Shown: positions 1 through 22,025, numbered from the stretch's first letter. The stretch: 64,000 nucleotides of DNA from Brienomyrus brachyistius (GCF_023856365.1 NC_064550.1:22631629-22695628); one strand, 5' to 3'. The notes: generated from the sequence alone by a model not told the origin. Program-made: numbers and translations.

Positions 1-80
1 GTTCACGTGTTTTGTTGTATCTCCCGTTCGCCTGCCTTTGGCCTTGCCTTACCTGGACCGCTCGCACTGTGTCCACGCAG

Positions 81-8631
<8,551 letters not shown>

Positions 8632-9030
8632 AGAGAGGAGCGGTACAGGGATGGACTGGGACAGCCTGCCTTCACTGGTACCAGTGGGAATTGTGTGGAG
8701 GACCAGCCCCTTGGTCTTGATTCAAGGCAACACATGAGCAGTGTTACAGCTAAGACTGTACATTATATAAATATATCAAATGTACATATATTTTGGTTTT
8801 ATTACAAAAAATTGTTTTTGGATACATATTTCTGAAATATGTATGCTTTGTTAAAACGTTTTTGACTGGTTGAAATGTAGCTCCTTTAAGATGAGAAATG
8901 TGCCCTTATAAGGAAGAATCAGTCATTGATCCCTTTTCCTGACAGCCTTGACATCTGACAGGTCTTCGTTTTTAGTTTCGTTTTATTGTGCTATTGTGTG
9001 AAAGATGTGCTTAGATTAAAAAAGAAGAAA
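8632..9030 (+). other. uckl1: uckl1 3' UTR (approximate)
   Basis: AT-rich sequence directly after the uckl1 stop. The best poly(A) hexamer I see is ATTAAA at 9015-9020, next to an A-rich tract. The end is a guess; no canonical AATAAA lies closer. Confidence 0.4.
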
Positions 9031-12000
9031 AAAAAAACCTTACAGCAAATGCTGAAAGTTGCATCTACTACTGCGTTCAAGGACCACCGCTTCGGAAAGT
9101 ACGTGGGCGTGAGTGTGTTTTAAACCTTGTTGTTTACTAAACTGACCAAACTAGTTCTTCGATCGGAGGTAGTCAACTTTTTTTTAACAAACAAATTCTC
9201 AAGAATTTCTCGGGAAGGTCAAGCATATTTATTGCAATTTCCCCTGGACACATACAAACCCGATCCGTCCAAAATATTTCAGTGTTTAAGGAATTAAACC
9301 GCAGAACTGACTCCATATACCCTTCATTGGTTAGTTCTGTTTATCTTACGCAAGTCTGCTTTGATTGGTCTGTGAATGTTCGCTTTTGTTGATCTGACAT
9401 GGGTTTTTGTGATCTGGAGTGAGGAAGACAAGGTCACCTTGCTATCTCGGAGTCTTCCGGCGGCATGCTGACGATCATTCGACAACCAAACTGTCGGGTT
9501 GCGTTCCGCTGGTTCTGTTCTGCTTCAGTGCATAAAATATAAAGACAATCACTCATGCAAAAAAGCTTTTGTGATTTTCCCAAAAGCACCATTGGTTTGC
9601 TTATGTTATATTAAGAAAAAGGTTTTTTTTGTTTTTCTGTTGTGCATTATTCTTTCCCTGCATGCAGACAGCTGACCCGAACCTCCCATCTCTGTTGCAC
9701 TATATTTACCAAATATGGGGTGGGCTTGTAAGGCCAATCGGAAAATTCTTTTATCTAGCTGCTGCCCACGGATTTGCGTACTACTTAACGGAATCTCCTT
9801 TTAACTCTCGCATCCTTTCATACCTGCGTTTCTGATGCTCAAGTGCGTATTTATCGATGCGTGTTTATTTGTTGCTTGCAAATTATTTTGCATTAAAATT
9901 ATCACACAATTGTCTCTGGCTGTTTGTTTGCGAAGGACCTTTACTGAAGGTGCCCTGATTTTCCATTCATTTGTGTCCAGCCACAGTCCTGTCTTACGGA
10001 TATATTTCGAGTCACTACAAATAACAACTAAGCAACGGCCTGGACTCAGCGGCAATGCTGCGGGGAAAAATCAGACAACTCTTTTAAGCAGTTGGTTTTG
10101 CTAATTAAATAATGAGGGTGCAGAGGTGGGTCTTAATCGTACCAGGAATTACCGGATGGTCTCCGGCACGTCGTAGGTATTTGGGATGATACATTGTAGG
10201 CCTATGTATTGTAATGTATTAGATTTTTAACATCACGCTATTTCATTTACCTTGTTGCAGGAAGAGCTCTGCCATGTTTGCAGCGTGTTTTATAATTTAT
10301 TCCCTGCCATTTTTATATACTTTAAACCGCTTAATGGAAATAACTGCATAATAAACGAACAGGCAGGAAAAATGCCGGAGAGGAAATTCAACAGACGTGC
10401 CCCAGCACTTCCAAAGCCTAATGATATTTCAGGAATTATGGGCCTTCTGAGGAGGCCCCCCAATCTTACCTCGTTTTGTTTTGACCAGACATGTGATCTC
10501 GGTGCCTATCTGACAGAATAATCGCATTAAATATTCTGCAAGTGTGCAGAATTGTTCTTTTGCCACCAGTGGTGCAATGCTTCATGCACGAGATGTACAG
10601 AATTATTAAAACATGCATGAGCTGGACGCTGTGCCCATATTAGCAGTATGCTGTGTAATAATCATTACATCTGTTCAGTTTTTTTTTTTTCTGAGTTAGC
10701 CTTGATATTTTCCATCATCACTTTCATTTTGAATGGCAGGAGGTTGCATTTTCTGCAACGAGACACCCTTCCACAGTACAGTTCGCACACCGAGCACGTT
10801 CTGTACATTGACGTCGCGTCAGCAAATTGCTAATATCGCCAACGCGAGACCTTTATGACTTTAATGGAAAATGATCAAGTCCCAAGAAGACGGACTGGCA
10901 AACGATGTCAATGGTTGTCTCGCTCCTTCACTATTGCCTTGTGTTTCATTGGCGCCTGCCTTGTACCTTTGCCTGACCAGCTTAAACCCGTCCCCCGATT
11001 TTCACACTAGCGACAGGCTTCATAACTAACGCCTGGGTGTCCGCATTATCGGGCATCACGCCCTGCTGCTGGCCGTAACCTCACTGACCCAGATAGCAGC
11101 TCTCCTGTCACCACGGCCCCAAAACCAGCTTGTGACTGTCGTCCTCGTGGTTGGCACTGATCTTTCAGGCTGATGTGGGCGCTCTGTATGCCAGACGTGT
11201 CTGTTTCCATAGCAAGCGGATGACCGTCAGCAAATAACGCTGTCGTCAGTCGTAGATTTCTCCTTACAAACCCTCCATCTATCCATACATTTTCCAGCAG
11301 CTTATCCAGTAAAGGATGATGGGTTTACAAGTTGTTATTGGAACGAAGAGCATAAATGTGGATCTAACAGAGAGAAGGGGGGGGGGGGGGGGTTCCTAAG
11401 GCTTAGTGGCCTGCCTTTCCACACGTGCTGTGCTGTGTTAGTCAGACGGAACTCTGAGGTTACGATAGGCAAAGCACAGCGAATTCCACCAAAGCCTGCT
11501 TCTCGACACCACTGCAGGCAGATTTTATCTGTCAGTTCTTTGGTGATCATGCTGCCAACACTCATACTCAACACAGCTAAAGACTACAGGAAGGATATTG
11601 TGGTTCTCACAGCATGGAAACCGGGTCTGACATCTTTGATCATTTTTCCATTATTAACAAACTTTGTCAGGCTGCTTTGACCTGTTTCATGATTGATAGG
11701 ATCATAGAAACTTTTTTTTTTTTAATGCACCCCCCCCGCAGTATTTTATGCAGAGATTGTCTTGGAGTCTGAGGAGGTTTTACTTTGCATCAAATGATGC
11801 TGGCGATTCCTGCAGTGAGGGTGAGATGCCACTTTCTTCTGCATCCCCGTGCAAACCTTCTGTCTACCTGAAAACACTCTTGGACATTGCTGCGGATTTT
11901 GAAGTTCTACAAAAAGTGAAATCTCAGAATTCAGAAAGTATATGGTACCCTGGCTGGCTATTTATGGATTTCAAAACTCATGACTCTAAATGGTTTGTGT

Positions 12001-12339
12001 TTATGGTGTGACGCAGTAGCTGTAATTTTGCGAGGGAACAATCTGAAGTCTGCAAGTTCTTATTACTTGGTCTTAATTTTCATATAATTATTTGAACTCG
12101 CGCATTTACTTCCAGGAACATAAAATACATTACCAGTGTGAAAAATTACCATTGTGTTGATCTTTAAGGGCAAACCCATAACTCCATAAAGGTCTTTAAT
12201 CTTCAGATTTTCAGAAATTGAATTAAGGTAGCTAAATAGCTCAAAAGAATGCAATTTCTCGACCATTTGTCACCGTCCTCAAACGTACCTTTGGGGCACC
12301 GTGTGGTCAAGTAGGAGAGCAATATAGTAACTCTGCGGC
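9031..12339. other. Intergenic region without recognised gene
   Basis: AT-rich. Short open frames show no family resemblance and no splice-consistent exons are seen. A fragment at about 11275-11330 (CCATCTATCCATACATTTTC) resembles the tail of a fish SINE, and poly-G lies at 11379-11392. Confidence 0.6.
11379..11392. repeat. Poly-G tract
   Basis: Run of about 14 G in intergenic DNA. Confidence 0.85.
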
Positions 12340-12632
12340 CTGTGATTGGTCCAGCCATGAATGAGCGTGATACTCTGGTGGGTAACTCTAGGGTGTCATG
12401 GAAAGTTTACCACAAGCCAGTACAACTGACAAACAGGAAGAGCAGAGCGCGCGAGCCGGAGGCACACGGACGAGGAGAGGCGTTGACTGACACCACACGC
12501 ACTCTGGCGCTCTGTCGGCAAGGGGCCACCGCAGTCGAGAGCACTATCCTGGCCGTCCACCCTTCTCCCCGACGTAGTCGTCTCCGCTGAAGACCAGGCT
12601 GCAGTCCCTCCCAGTCCTCCCGATGCCCTGAG
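12330..12632 (+). promoter_or_regulatory. Candidate promoter and non-coding first exon
   Basis: An inverted CCAAT box (GTGATTGGTCC, about 12342-12352) is followed by a CpG-rich, largely non-repetitive segment to a good donor, CCTGAG/GTAGGC, at 12632/12633. The shape is that of a TATA-less vertebrate promoter with an untranslated first exon. By position it could serve the zinc-finger gene at 28.8 kb or zbtb46. An ATG at 12357 opens an 82-codon frame of no recognised family. Inference only; there is no transcript evidence. Confidence 0.35.
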
Positions 12633-15018
12633 GTAGGCTGCGATGCTTGTGGGGGATTATTTTTGAACTATTTATCATTTAAAATAAGTCTTAATGGTCT
12701 CTTTTTAAAGTTTATGAGGTTAGTGACTGTATATTTTTAAGAGTAAGGATGAGTATTGCATCTTTGCTGTAGTTTTCGCTGCAGCGTGTCCAGAAGACAC
12801 ATCAGCATGTGTACAGACTTACAGATTGTCACGAGTCTCACTGCATCACCGTCACAGTTACTGTGCTGCATGCGCACAGACAGACACTGTACGTCTTTAC
12901 CGCCAATATCTGTACACCTGTATTGTTAAAGGAAACATATTTACATAACGGGTTTGCGCATTAGAAAAATAAACCTGACTTTTGGCAAAGATGTTGAAGG
13001 TACCAGAACGAGGAATCGCCAATGCAACGCTGTTTCCTACAAAGTGATGATTTAAAACTTCCAGCTGTTTGATTGGGGTAAAACAAAACAATATGTATAG
13101 ATTAAAATGAGAAACAGCACTGGCTACAATATGGCTACAATATGCAAAGCTCATGATGTAACGTGTCCCGGATTGATAGAGAGTTGCCTGGATGTTGTCC
13201 GTTACCGTGAACCAAGCCTGGGCTCTCAGAACCTCCAACGGCATGCATGCTCATACAAGCACTCAGATGTTGTGTGGCGCTAACTGGTTGTCTGTTTTTC
13301 AGGTCACACAAAAGTAAGCACTGAAAATCCATGTTAGGATATTTGTTTTAAATTGTGTTTTATCACAAAATTTTAAGACAGGACTTTGCAAAAAAAAAAA
13401 AAAAAAAAGAACACAAGTTTTGCTTTTATTTTTGAACAGTCATCCAGTCTATTTATGTAAATTAAAATATACTTGTAAGTTACATAAAATAATCACATTA
13501 TTCCCCTATTCCAAAATCTTAATCATAGATCACACATGGAATAGAAACTTATACATTGCATGAGTCAAATTATTGTATTTTTAATCAAAATAGAAATCCC
13601 ACTTTTCTCAATAACGAAATATATTTGTTATTATAATTGAACAAATATTGGGTGTTATGGTTAAATAAACAACAGTTTTAGGAGTGTGCCTGTGTCTCTT
13701 AAGAGAGGCAGAGATGACCGGTAAAAAAAATTGCATTCTATGTTTTCTCCATTGTGCTCCAAACCCAAATGTAATTAATTAAACCAGAAAGAGTATGTTC
13801 TTATTTCAAGGTGATTCATAATTAAAGGCCCATTGTGTTTATCTCTTAATATACCGTTTCATATTGTCAATCACCTTACAGGTAATATTAAACCTGCGGA
13901 ACAAACCCTGGAGTGATTCAGTAAATCACACTCTGCTGTACTTGTAGTGTTACTACAAATAAAATCATATAAAAATATTGTAAATAAGAACACAGAGGTA
14001 TTGTTAGAAACCATAGCAACACAATTTTAATAACATTTTTACATAAACCTCCATATCAGAACTACACACGTTATCCAAATTAACACAGGCCCGCATTTCG
14101 CATTTTGTTCGTTTTCGACGCTGATTTTTTAATGGTCTTCTCTCACAATGTTTCACGTCTCTCTTGTATTTTTGCCGTTAATCTTCTGCCACAGGAAATG
14201 TCCGGCACGCGTGTTCGAACACGGCTGTCTGGGGTGATACCTGTTTAATATTGTGATGCTATCTTTAATCATCACCAAAGGTAGCTCCCAGACGAGGTTA
14301 GTTTTGGCGCCTCTGAGCAGCGATTTTAGGACTGTCTATCCTGAGAATGGTACAATAGCAGGTCAATCTCAGGTTCGTCAGCCCAAGAATCGCTGTCTCA
14401 TTCAGACCAAAGGGTAACCGTCTCCCGACTGCCTGAGAAGTGACTGGAAGGATTTTGACTATTCGCCATGTGAAACCAGTTGTGTGTTTGTTATTAAAAA
14501 TGTATTATATGAAATGCATCTGTGTAGTGAAGTATATTTTTGTGAATGTAACACTGTAGCTGTATGACCGCCATTTTGGCTCCTAGGCGCGGTTTGCTGT
14601 GCTCTGTCCCATTTTTAGTCTTGCTGTTGATGCTCTGGCAAATGCTGCATTGAGGTTGGCCTCGGGATAATACTGACGGAAGGTTCTGGAGACATACATG
14701 GGGATAATCGGGGGGGGGGGGGGAAACGTACGTAAGCCAGGAGCAGTGAACTTTTCATCTGTGTTTGTTGAACTTCTCAAAAACATCATTAAACAGCTTA
14801 TTACTCCTTCAACTGTCCCAATTGTCAAAATCATTTCTTTAAAAGATAACAAGTGGACAGCTGCAGTTTTGCTTCAGTGTGACCATTCGTCTAGTTTGTG
14901 GATAGTGATCTGGTGGCAAAAAGGCAAAATGACACTTCACCTCACGACTGATAAATATTTGTCCTATGAGTGCTAAATGAAATCACTTATTGATCTGCAT
15001 TTTTCATCTGGAATTTCG

Positions 15019-15035
15019 CCCCCCCCCCCCCCCCC
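15019..15035. repeat. Poly-C tract (17)
   Basis: Uninterrupted run of 17 C. Confidence 0.9.
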
Positions 15036-15572
15036 GTAGACCATTAGCAGTCAGTACAGAATGGTCCGTCATTGTCTCAGAGACGGCAAGATGATGTTTC
15101 CTAGGAGACAAGCACCAATCTAAGTAATATCACACATGACTCAAGTGCTAACCTGGCAAGTAGATGATCATAGACAAGAGACTGAGGAATGTGTGAATAT
15201 GTCTGCATGTCCGAGTCCAAACGAACAGGCCTTGAGTTCTCAGATCGTCCTCCAATCATCACTTTTTCGATGACTTATGTACACAACTGTAAATCTGTAC
15301 AAGAACCTGTTAGGCAGTATGGAGGGGGGGCACGTCGAAATTGCGTGGAGTGCTATTCCAGGTTGTATTTTATAGCGATAAAGCGCATAAATACAGGCGA
15401 AGGCATGTAAACGCCGAGCAGACCCGAGCCCTTTATAATCCACAACGTGCCACTGGAGAAAATCAGTTTCCAAGACAACGGCTTGGTATAGGAATCCTGC
15501 ACATATGACATTATGATGCAAATCCTTAACAAGCACTTATTTTAATACATAAACTAGCTGTTAGTAGTAGTA

Positions 15573-15593
15573 CTGCTGCTGCTGCTGCTGCTG
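15573..15593. repeat. (CTG)7 trinucleotide repeat
   Basis: Seven perfect CTG units outside any recognised coding region, preceded by imperfect TAG triplets. Confidence 0.9.
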
Positions 15594-16159
15594 TTACTCC
15601 TACTTCCACCGATGTTAAAACATTTCAGTGACTTTAATAAACATTTCATTGTCTTACTCAATGTGTTAAAGCTGCTAAAACTGCTGTTGAACTGAACACG
15701 GAAATAGTCCACAAAAAAACGTGTCACACTGAATACACTTGCAACTGGCTACCTGCTTTTCAAAAGGTACCCTACATATCTATTTTAAGTGTAGGGGGGA
15801 TTTTTCTTCCTTCATATACACCTTAGTTGTGTACGTTTCACCGTTTGATGTTAAGGTTCACTGCATGCTGCAGTTGCATAGCTACTGATCCCTGTAAGAA
15901 TGAACTGAAATCGTCAATGATTACTAAACAGAAGGGTGAACAAAAGAAAAAAAAAGTGAACAATTAATATAACTATTTCTGAAAATGATTTAGGCTGACT
16001 GAACAAGCTGAATTTAATCATACATTTTATCCAATTTTATCCAATCACTTTCTATGCCTGCTTATCCAGTAGAGGGGGCCGGCATTAACCTGTGTTTAAT
16101 TTATCAGTATTTCATCGCTGGTGAAATCATCTGATCATCATCTGATTTACGTCTCCGTT

Positions 16160-16385
16160 CGATGTGCATCTTCCCCCCGTAATGCCCGGCTTTCCCCTAG
16201 GGACTCCGATTTCTACCCCCAATCCAAAGACATGCAGCTCGACTCCTTGGTGTTTGCCCACAGACTGTGTGTGCCTTACGTTGGACTGACATCCAGTCCG
16301 TGGTTTACCCCAGCCTTGTGCCCTATGCCGCATGGGGTATTGTCCAGTTCCCTAGACAGGAAAAAAGGTTGGAAGATAGATAAAT
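16160..16385 (+). repeat. SINE-like remnant
   Basis: Contains AATCCAAAGACATGCAG, the phrase CTGACATCCAGTCCG and a closing GGTTGGAAGATAGATAAAT, all typical of the body and tail of fish tRNA-SINEs. The 5' tRNA part is not clear. Confidence 0.55.
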
Positions 16386-18100
16386 ATTTAATTGCCTTTT
16401 TACCGGGCTAAACATACGAATTAGGTAACTATATAATAGATTGATTTTTTGAATTTCTGCAAGGTTCAAGTTGAGGAATGGAGCATTGAACTTAAAGCGC
16501 TTTAGCTACTGCGCCTACTCCCGCTTGGGAGCGCCCTGTAATTTCTACCACTAGAGGGCGCAGCTTCCAAAGAAAAGTATGCCGAGTTCTGGGAAGCAAC
16601 AGGCCGTTCGAATGTCCATCGTTGGGAAATACGGCGTGTGTTACGTTGCCGATTTTGTTACGCGAACTGTAGATGAGATGCAGTTTTAAACACTTGCGTT
16701 GATTCATTCATAACGTGTTAATTTGTGCTGTGTATTGTTTGCCTAATATTACATCGTTTTTTATAGCTCCTTCAATTGGTTGTCAAGCGCACTTTTAGTA
16801 CATCTCTCTACTGTAATTTCAAGTGTAACTATTGAAGTTGTGCTTGTCCACAAGTTCCCGTGATTAAAGGTGTCTAGTATTAAGAGTAATCATTTGCGAA
16901 ACAATGTTACGCACATCGGAGGCACGTTGTCTTACAATTCGCCATTTATGTTTACATGTAAATATCTCAATGGTAAACGCACACTCCCTGAATTCTGTAT
17001 CCAAAGACATGCATTTTGCTTCTCTAAATTGCCGGAGCTGTGATGGATTTCCAGCTTCCCCCGGGTGGATCTTATTCCTGCGGTCGGCATTTGATGATCA
17101 TCACAGCGGGTGCGCTTTTAAGACGTAACGCTGGGTTACAGTGCTGTTCCGACCAACGCTGCCATGTCCCATTTTGCTGGCAAAACAGCCGAATCAAAGT
17201 CGTTGGACCTGCGCATGAAAAGTTCGGGAGAAATGAATGCGTTTTCGTACTTCTTGGTGTTTATTTGTAATGAACATGTCACAATTTCTTAATACCATCT
17301 GAAACCTTTTATTTCAAGCGTTATTTCGTAATGAACACGTAGCCCTCGTATTTCGCAAAACGATATGTGTGTATACCATACATTACAGCGTTATGTTTGT
17401 GTTTGTGCGTGTGTGTGTGTTTGCATACAACCATGGAATGAATATCATATTTCAGGGAAGCATAGAAGTGGAACCAGTTCAAAGCCTGAAGAGAACAGAA
17501 ATAACATTTGACCTCTGCCATATCCCTAAAGATTTCTGCCCAAGCTGTTCGAAACGCAGTCCGTAAGCGAGACTCGGCTCTGAATGACAGATAATAGGAC
17601 AGAGAGCAGACCTTGGCTTCTGGGGGGCGGGATGGGGGGGGGCACATCAGAGCAGCAGGCTGGTTCAGTGTCCTCTCTCCCTCGCACGCGCACACGCAAA
17701 CACTGAACAAAAGACCGCAGCGGCTATTGCGGGGCGCAGGAGGGCAGAAGCATGCTTCTGGAGAGTGGGGCGGGGGGTCAGCTAGGCTGCCCCCCCCCCC
17801 GCACCGCCTGGAGCTTTGTGATCATCTGCCCTGCTGAGGTCACCACACCCGGGGGGTTCACTCTGCGATCGAGAGGCCATGCCTGAAATGTGCAGGACTC
17901 AGCGGGGGTGGGTAACTTCCCCATTTTCTCGTTTCCTGTCTATGTGCTGACTGTATGCCACACCCTGCCCCCCCCCCTCCCCGGCGCCAGCGCACCCCCA
18001 CACAGCTCTAATGAATCTCTCAGCCTTCTGCCGTGCCTCCTCCTCCTTCCAGCTAATTATAATCTTCAATTCCTCTCCGATCTGGAGGTCTAGAGGGAGT

Positions 18101-18121
18101 CCCCCCCCCCCCCCCCCCCCC
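18101..18121. repeat. Poly-C tract (21)
   Basis: Uninterrupted run of 21 C. Confidence 0.9.
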
Positions 18122-19279
18122 TCCGCACTTTTCTTTCTGAGTCTAAGGCCACTGAAATATAGGTTTTGACTCTAGCTGATGTACAGCACTTTTTATAGTA
18201 ACTGTGGGATTGCCGGAGAGGGTGCTGGATCAGAAAGCTTAGCTGTCCTCAGATCGGGGGGGGGGGGGACAAGCATTAGCACATTACCAGCCAGTGGGAG
18301 GCAGTGTGGAGTCGCATGTTTACAGACGTTCTTAGTTATTAGCCGCCCCCCTCCTCCAGACCCCGCCACATCCCCGCTCCCCAAAACATGCTGTAGGTCA
18401 ACAGTACCTAAAAAATGTGGTTTTATAACATAAAAAAAATACAGGAAATGAGAAAGAAGGTTCAAAAAGCCCCATTGTGGGGGGGTAAGTTCCACACGGT
18501 TCTCTTTGTTTTCAAGTCGTGGTCATTTTCCAGACAAGGGGACCGTCCACATGTAACCTCACGTGGCGCGAAAAATGCGGAGCGGCAGGCGTGTGGCGAA
18601 TCGACCCCCTTCACGGTGAGTTTCGGCAGAGAAAAAAAAAAGAAACGTTTTGAAAGCAAGTGGGCGTTTAGCAGTGGGGAGGGGGGTTTGTGGGGAACAG
18701 GCAGAAGGGCGTGGAGGAGGTTTGGTTTTAATGATGAGCACTGACTCCGGCCTTCGAGGACAGGGAGGGCTTGGGTGCTGTACAGGACCAAAGGCCATCT
18801 GGATGACGCTCGAGACTGGGGGGGCGGGCAGTTTAACCACCAGTTCTGCTTCTGTTTCTTCACTTCTCCTGTGTCCTTGGGCCCCCGTCTCTTTCAAATC
18901 TCACCCTGAAAAAAAAAAAAAAAACAAACAAATTGCCACCGTCAGAAAACGGGCAGCGATAAAGGGGCCTGAAGACTGACTGTAGCTTGTGGATCAAGTT
19001 TTGTACGAAAAAAAAAAAACAGCTTTAGAAAATGGAACAAAAAAGCCATTCTCCCCGCATGCCTGTGTCTCATTCACCTTGTGAGAGGTGTGGTATTCGA
19101 AGGTTGACAAAGACACGGCAGACTATTCATCAGTTTAACAGCAAAAGAGACTTCAGGAAATTGAATGTTTACCACTTTCTGTGTCTGACCTCTGACCCCA
19201 GAGAGGTCACATTGGACAAACAGTACAGGGGCTGTGAGTGTTGGGCTTTACCTCCCACCTTGGTATCGCTACCCTAGAG

Positions 19280-19425
19280 CAGTGTTTCCCAATCCAGTCC
19301 TCGCGGACCCACAGTCGGTCCACATTTTTGCTCCCTCCCAGTAGGAGCAAAAATGTGGACTGCCTGGCAGGTAGCTCGGAGGGAGCAAAAACATGGACCG
19401 ACTGTAGGTCCCCAAGGAAACACTG
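19280..19425. mobile_element. hAT-type MITE, copy 2, with target-site duplication
   Basis: 146-bp fold-back element with perfect 10-bp terminal inverted repeats, CAGTGTTTCC (19280-19289) and GGAAACACTG (19416-19425). It is flanked by an exact 8-bp duplication CCCTAGAG (19272-19279 and 19426-19433). Terminal CAG and an 8-bp duplication are diagnostic of the hAT superfamily. No coding capacity, so non-autonomous. Confidence 0.9.
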
Positions 19426-20978
19426 CCCTAGAGCCCCCACAGGTTCAGAGACCATCTTCAGAAATTGTAATTTATATGAATACATTTAATATATTTAAGT
19501 TATTATGATGTAGAGCATGTAAGAGACAAAAGAGGCAGAGAAAGAAACAGTGCGTGGATGGCGGTAACAGTCTGGTTTTTTGCGGCTCCATTGTTTGAGT
19601 AACTCCCCAATGGTGCGAGGAAGGAGAGGCAGTTAGCTGAGTTACGCGCAGTATGGAGAGCCAGCGGGGGAGGTAAGGAGGAGGGAAGTACGTCAAGCCC
19701 GAACACTGAGGCGGGATGGTAGTCTAGGTCGGGGTGGGACCATGACTGATGCTTGTGCCATTTTCCGGTTAAGCTAATTACCCAGGATTGACGAGTTATG
19801 CCTAGGTTGTCAGTCAGACCGCGACTGATCGTGGTCACGGTTTGCGTTTGTAAATCACCGGAAGCCGTTCCCGGCGAACGCCATGCCAAACGTACAAGCC
19901 TGTCCCAGATTGCACTGCTCTGTGATGGCAAGGTGTCTGCCAGGTCTCGCCCCCCCAACGGACGAACGGCTTTTAAAGGTTCTGCTTCAGGCAGAGCCCG
20001 ATAACTGCTGGTGCGGGTGCTCTCTCATTAGCCCCCCAACCCCAGTCGCTGCAGCCATTCCAGCCCCTCCTCCTCCCCCCTGCAGCTGGGCTACTCTTGC
20101 CCCGCCCACCTCCAGTCCCCATCCTTACCCACAGTCCCTCTCCCCACTTCCGCTACCTGCAGTCTTTTTCCTCCAAGCCCCCCCCGTAGACAGTCACCTG
20201 CGGCCTGATTGTGGTGACGCCCCCTGCCATGGACACACTCCACTCAGACACCCATCCACGCACTCTCCCTCACACCCCCTATGATATGCTGGCCTTGTGC
20301 CAACACCCCCGCCCAATACATGTTAGAAAGTACCACACACCCTGACTGCTGGGGGTGAGCCCAAGTCTCACACCCATGACTCTGTGATACCTCCCGCGGT
20401 GCCCAGCCGAAATCGTTTATCGCTGTCATTTCCGGACACTTCACCCTGACAGTCTGTCGCTGATAAGATAGGATAAGCATTTTATTGATCTTATAGTAGA
20501 TAAATGTAATGAATAATAATACTTTTTTTTTTTTTTTTTAGAAAAAGTGCTGTTTTAGCTATTCTGGTCAGCTTCTGGTGTAAAGATCACCGAATCCCCA
20601 GCGGTGATTATGACCGGAGCGGCTGGTGAGACGACCCCAGAGAGCGCCGGGCAGAGTGGGCTTCCTGGGATTTTTAAACAAACAACAAAGACAAGATAAC
20701 TGGATAACAGGGTGACTTCCAAAACGCTGTCATCCTCACTCCGCCTTTATTCGCACATGATTTTGTGATTCTTACTCAGAAAGTGGCGTTTGTGGCCTTG
20801 CGCAACAATAGCTGGTGAAATTCGGCGGAATTTCATCTATAGTCGAGCGTGCCCATTGTGCCGTTAATTATTTACCACCGTCAGTAGTAAATGAAAAAGT
20901 CCCTCGGATTTTCGTATGGAAACTACCCCGCAGCTACAGCTGACGATTGTTACAGTCAGATATAAACAGATCTACGCT

Positions 20979-20980
<2 letters not shown>

Positions 20981-21011
<31 letters not shown>
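20981..21011. repeat. (AT)n microsatellite
   Basis: Perfect AT dinucleotide run of about 15 units. Confidence 0.95.
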
Positions 21012-21014
<3 letters not shown>

Positions 21015-21164
21015 ATAGTTAATCTCCATGGAGACCTACAGTAAGATGAATAAATAAGTAGAGATTTTTATCACCCAGTTTTTTTTTCCTTGGGACTGGC
21101 TGAAGGAGCAGAGAAATGTTATTTTTGGGATCTGATCTTTCGCCAGGCGGCGGTGGGGGAGGGG

Positions 21165-21450
21165 GGTGCACAGTGGGTAGCGCAGTAGCCTAACACCTCC
21201 AGGGCTGTAGGTTCAATGCCCACCCCCTGCCAGCTCTGTGTGTGTGTGTCTGTGTGTGTGTGTGTCTGTGTGTGTGTGTGTGAAACAATGCCTCTAAATC
21301 AGTCATACTGCATCTGGCGTGTGAGTCCGCGCCCTGCGATAGACAGGCGCCCCCATTCTGGGTGTTCCCACTCCTCACATGTCCCTTGGCCAGGCTGACC
21401 ATGACCCTGGTCTCTCTGCACCCACCAGTACAGGAATGGATGGATTTTTC
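21165..21450 (+). repeat. tRNA-derived SINE with internal GT repeat
   Basis: A-box-like CAGTGGGTAGCGCAGTAGCC and B-box GGTTCAATGCCC occur about 40 bp apart, as in a tRNA promoter. The body includes GCGCCCTGCGATAGACAGGC and ends GGAATGGATGGATT, the usual SINE tail. A GT repeat (21236-21282) has expanded inside it. Confidence 0.7.
21236..21282. repeat. (GT)n microsatellite, interrupted
   Basis: GT repeat with CT interruptions inside the SINE. Confidence 0.95.
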
Positions 21451-21897
21451 CAGGCCAATGGCTCCCAGTAAATAAAAATAAGCCCCCGATTATACGTGAG
21501 GCATATCAGCCTCCAAGTTCCACATCGAGCGCTTCACACCGTGCGGTAAACGCTTAAGCGATCTGCTCCTAAAGCGCCACATTCTCCTGCCCCTCAGTGG
21601 ATTTGTCACCCGAGAACATTCCGGGCACTCTCTCATTACGGTGCCGCCGCCGTTCGTTTTTAGCCGTGACATGAGCTAAATATCACGTTTGCTTGCATCT
21701 GCTCATACACGATTTCTGGAACCGTTTAGAAGCATCTGGAGCAGCGCCAAGCAGATTGTAACACCTGGTCTTTAAAGTGAGTTTAAACTACTTTGTGTTT
21801 GTCCCTTATATCTTGGTCTGGTTACCAAAGGTACTTCCTTCAAGGGCGGCTGAATTTTTAAGGTGGGGGGCAAAAGGGGGCCTTAATTCATATACAG

Positions 21898-22025
21898 CAG
21901 CGTTTCCCAATCCGGTCCTTGGGAACCCACAGCCAGTCCACGTTTTTGCTCCTTCCGAGCTCCCAGGGAGGAAGCAGAAATGTGGACTGCCTATGAGTCC
22001 CCAAGGGACGGATTGAGAAACCCTG
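21898..22025. mobile_element. hAT-type MITE, copy 3
   Basis: 128-bp member of the family seen at 19280-19425. The termini CAGCGTTTCC and AGAAACCCTG are decayed inverted repeats, with the same CCACGTTTTTGCTCC core. Flanks ATATACAG and ATATAACG look like an imperfect 8-bp target duplication. Confidence 0.82.

Larger units (their letters stand above)
12633..19279. other. Non-coding region without recognised gene
   Basis: AT-rich to about 16 kb, more GC-rich after 17.5 kb. Contains A/C/G homopolymers (13390-13408, 14710-14723, 15019-15035, 18101-18121), a (CTG)7 at 15573-15593 and a SINE-like tail near 16160-16385. I see no splice-consistent coding exon. Confidence 0.6.
19426..21897. other. Non-coding region with simple repeats
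   Basis: No exon recognised. Contains a C-rich stretch around 20040-20290, an AT microsatellite at 20981-21011 and a tRNA-SINE with a GT repeat at 21165-21450. Confidence 0.55.

Noticed and set aside
15573..15593. (CTG)7 as a coding polyglutamine or polyleucine tract
   Set aside because: No exon structure or long open frame surrounds it; treated as a simple repeat.
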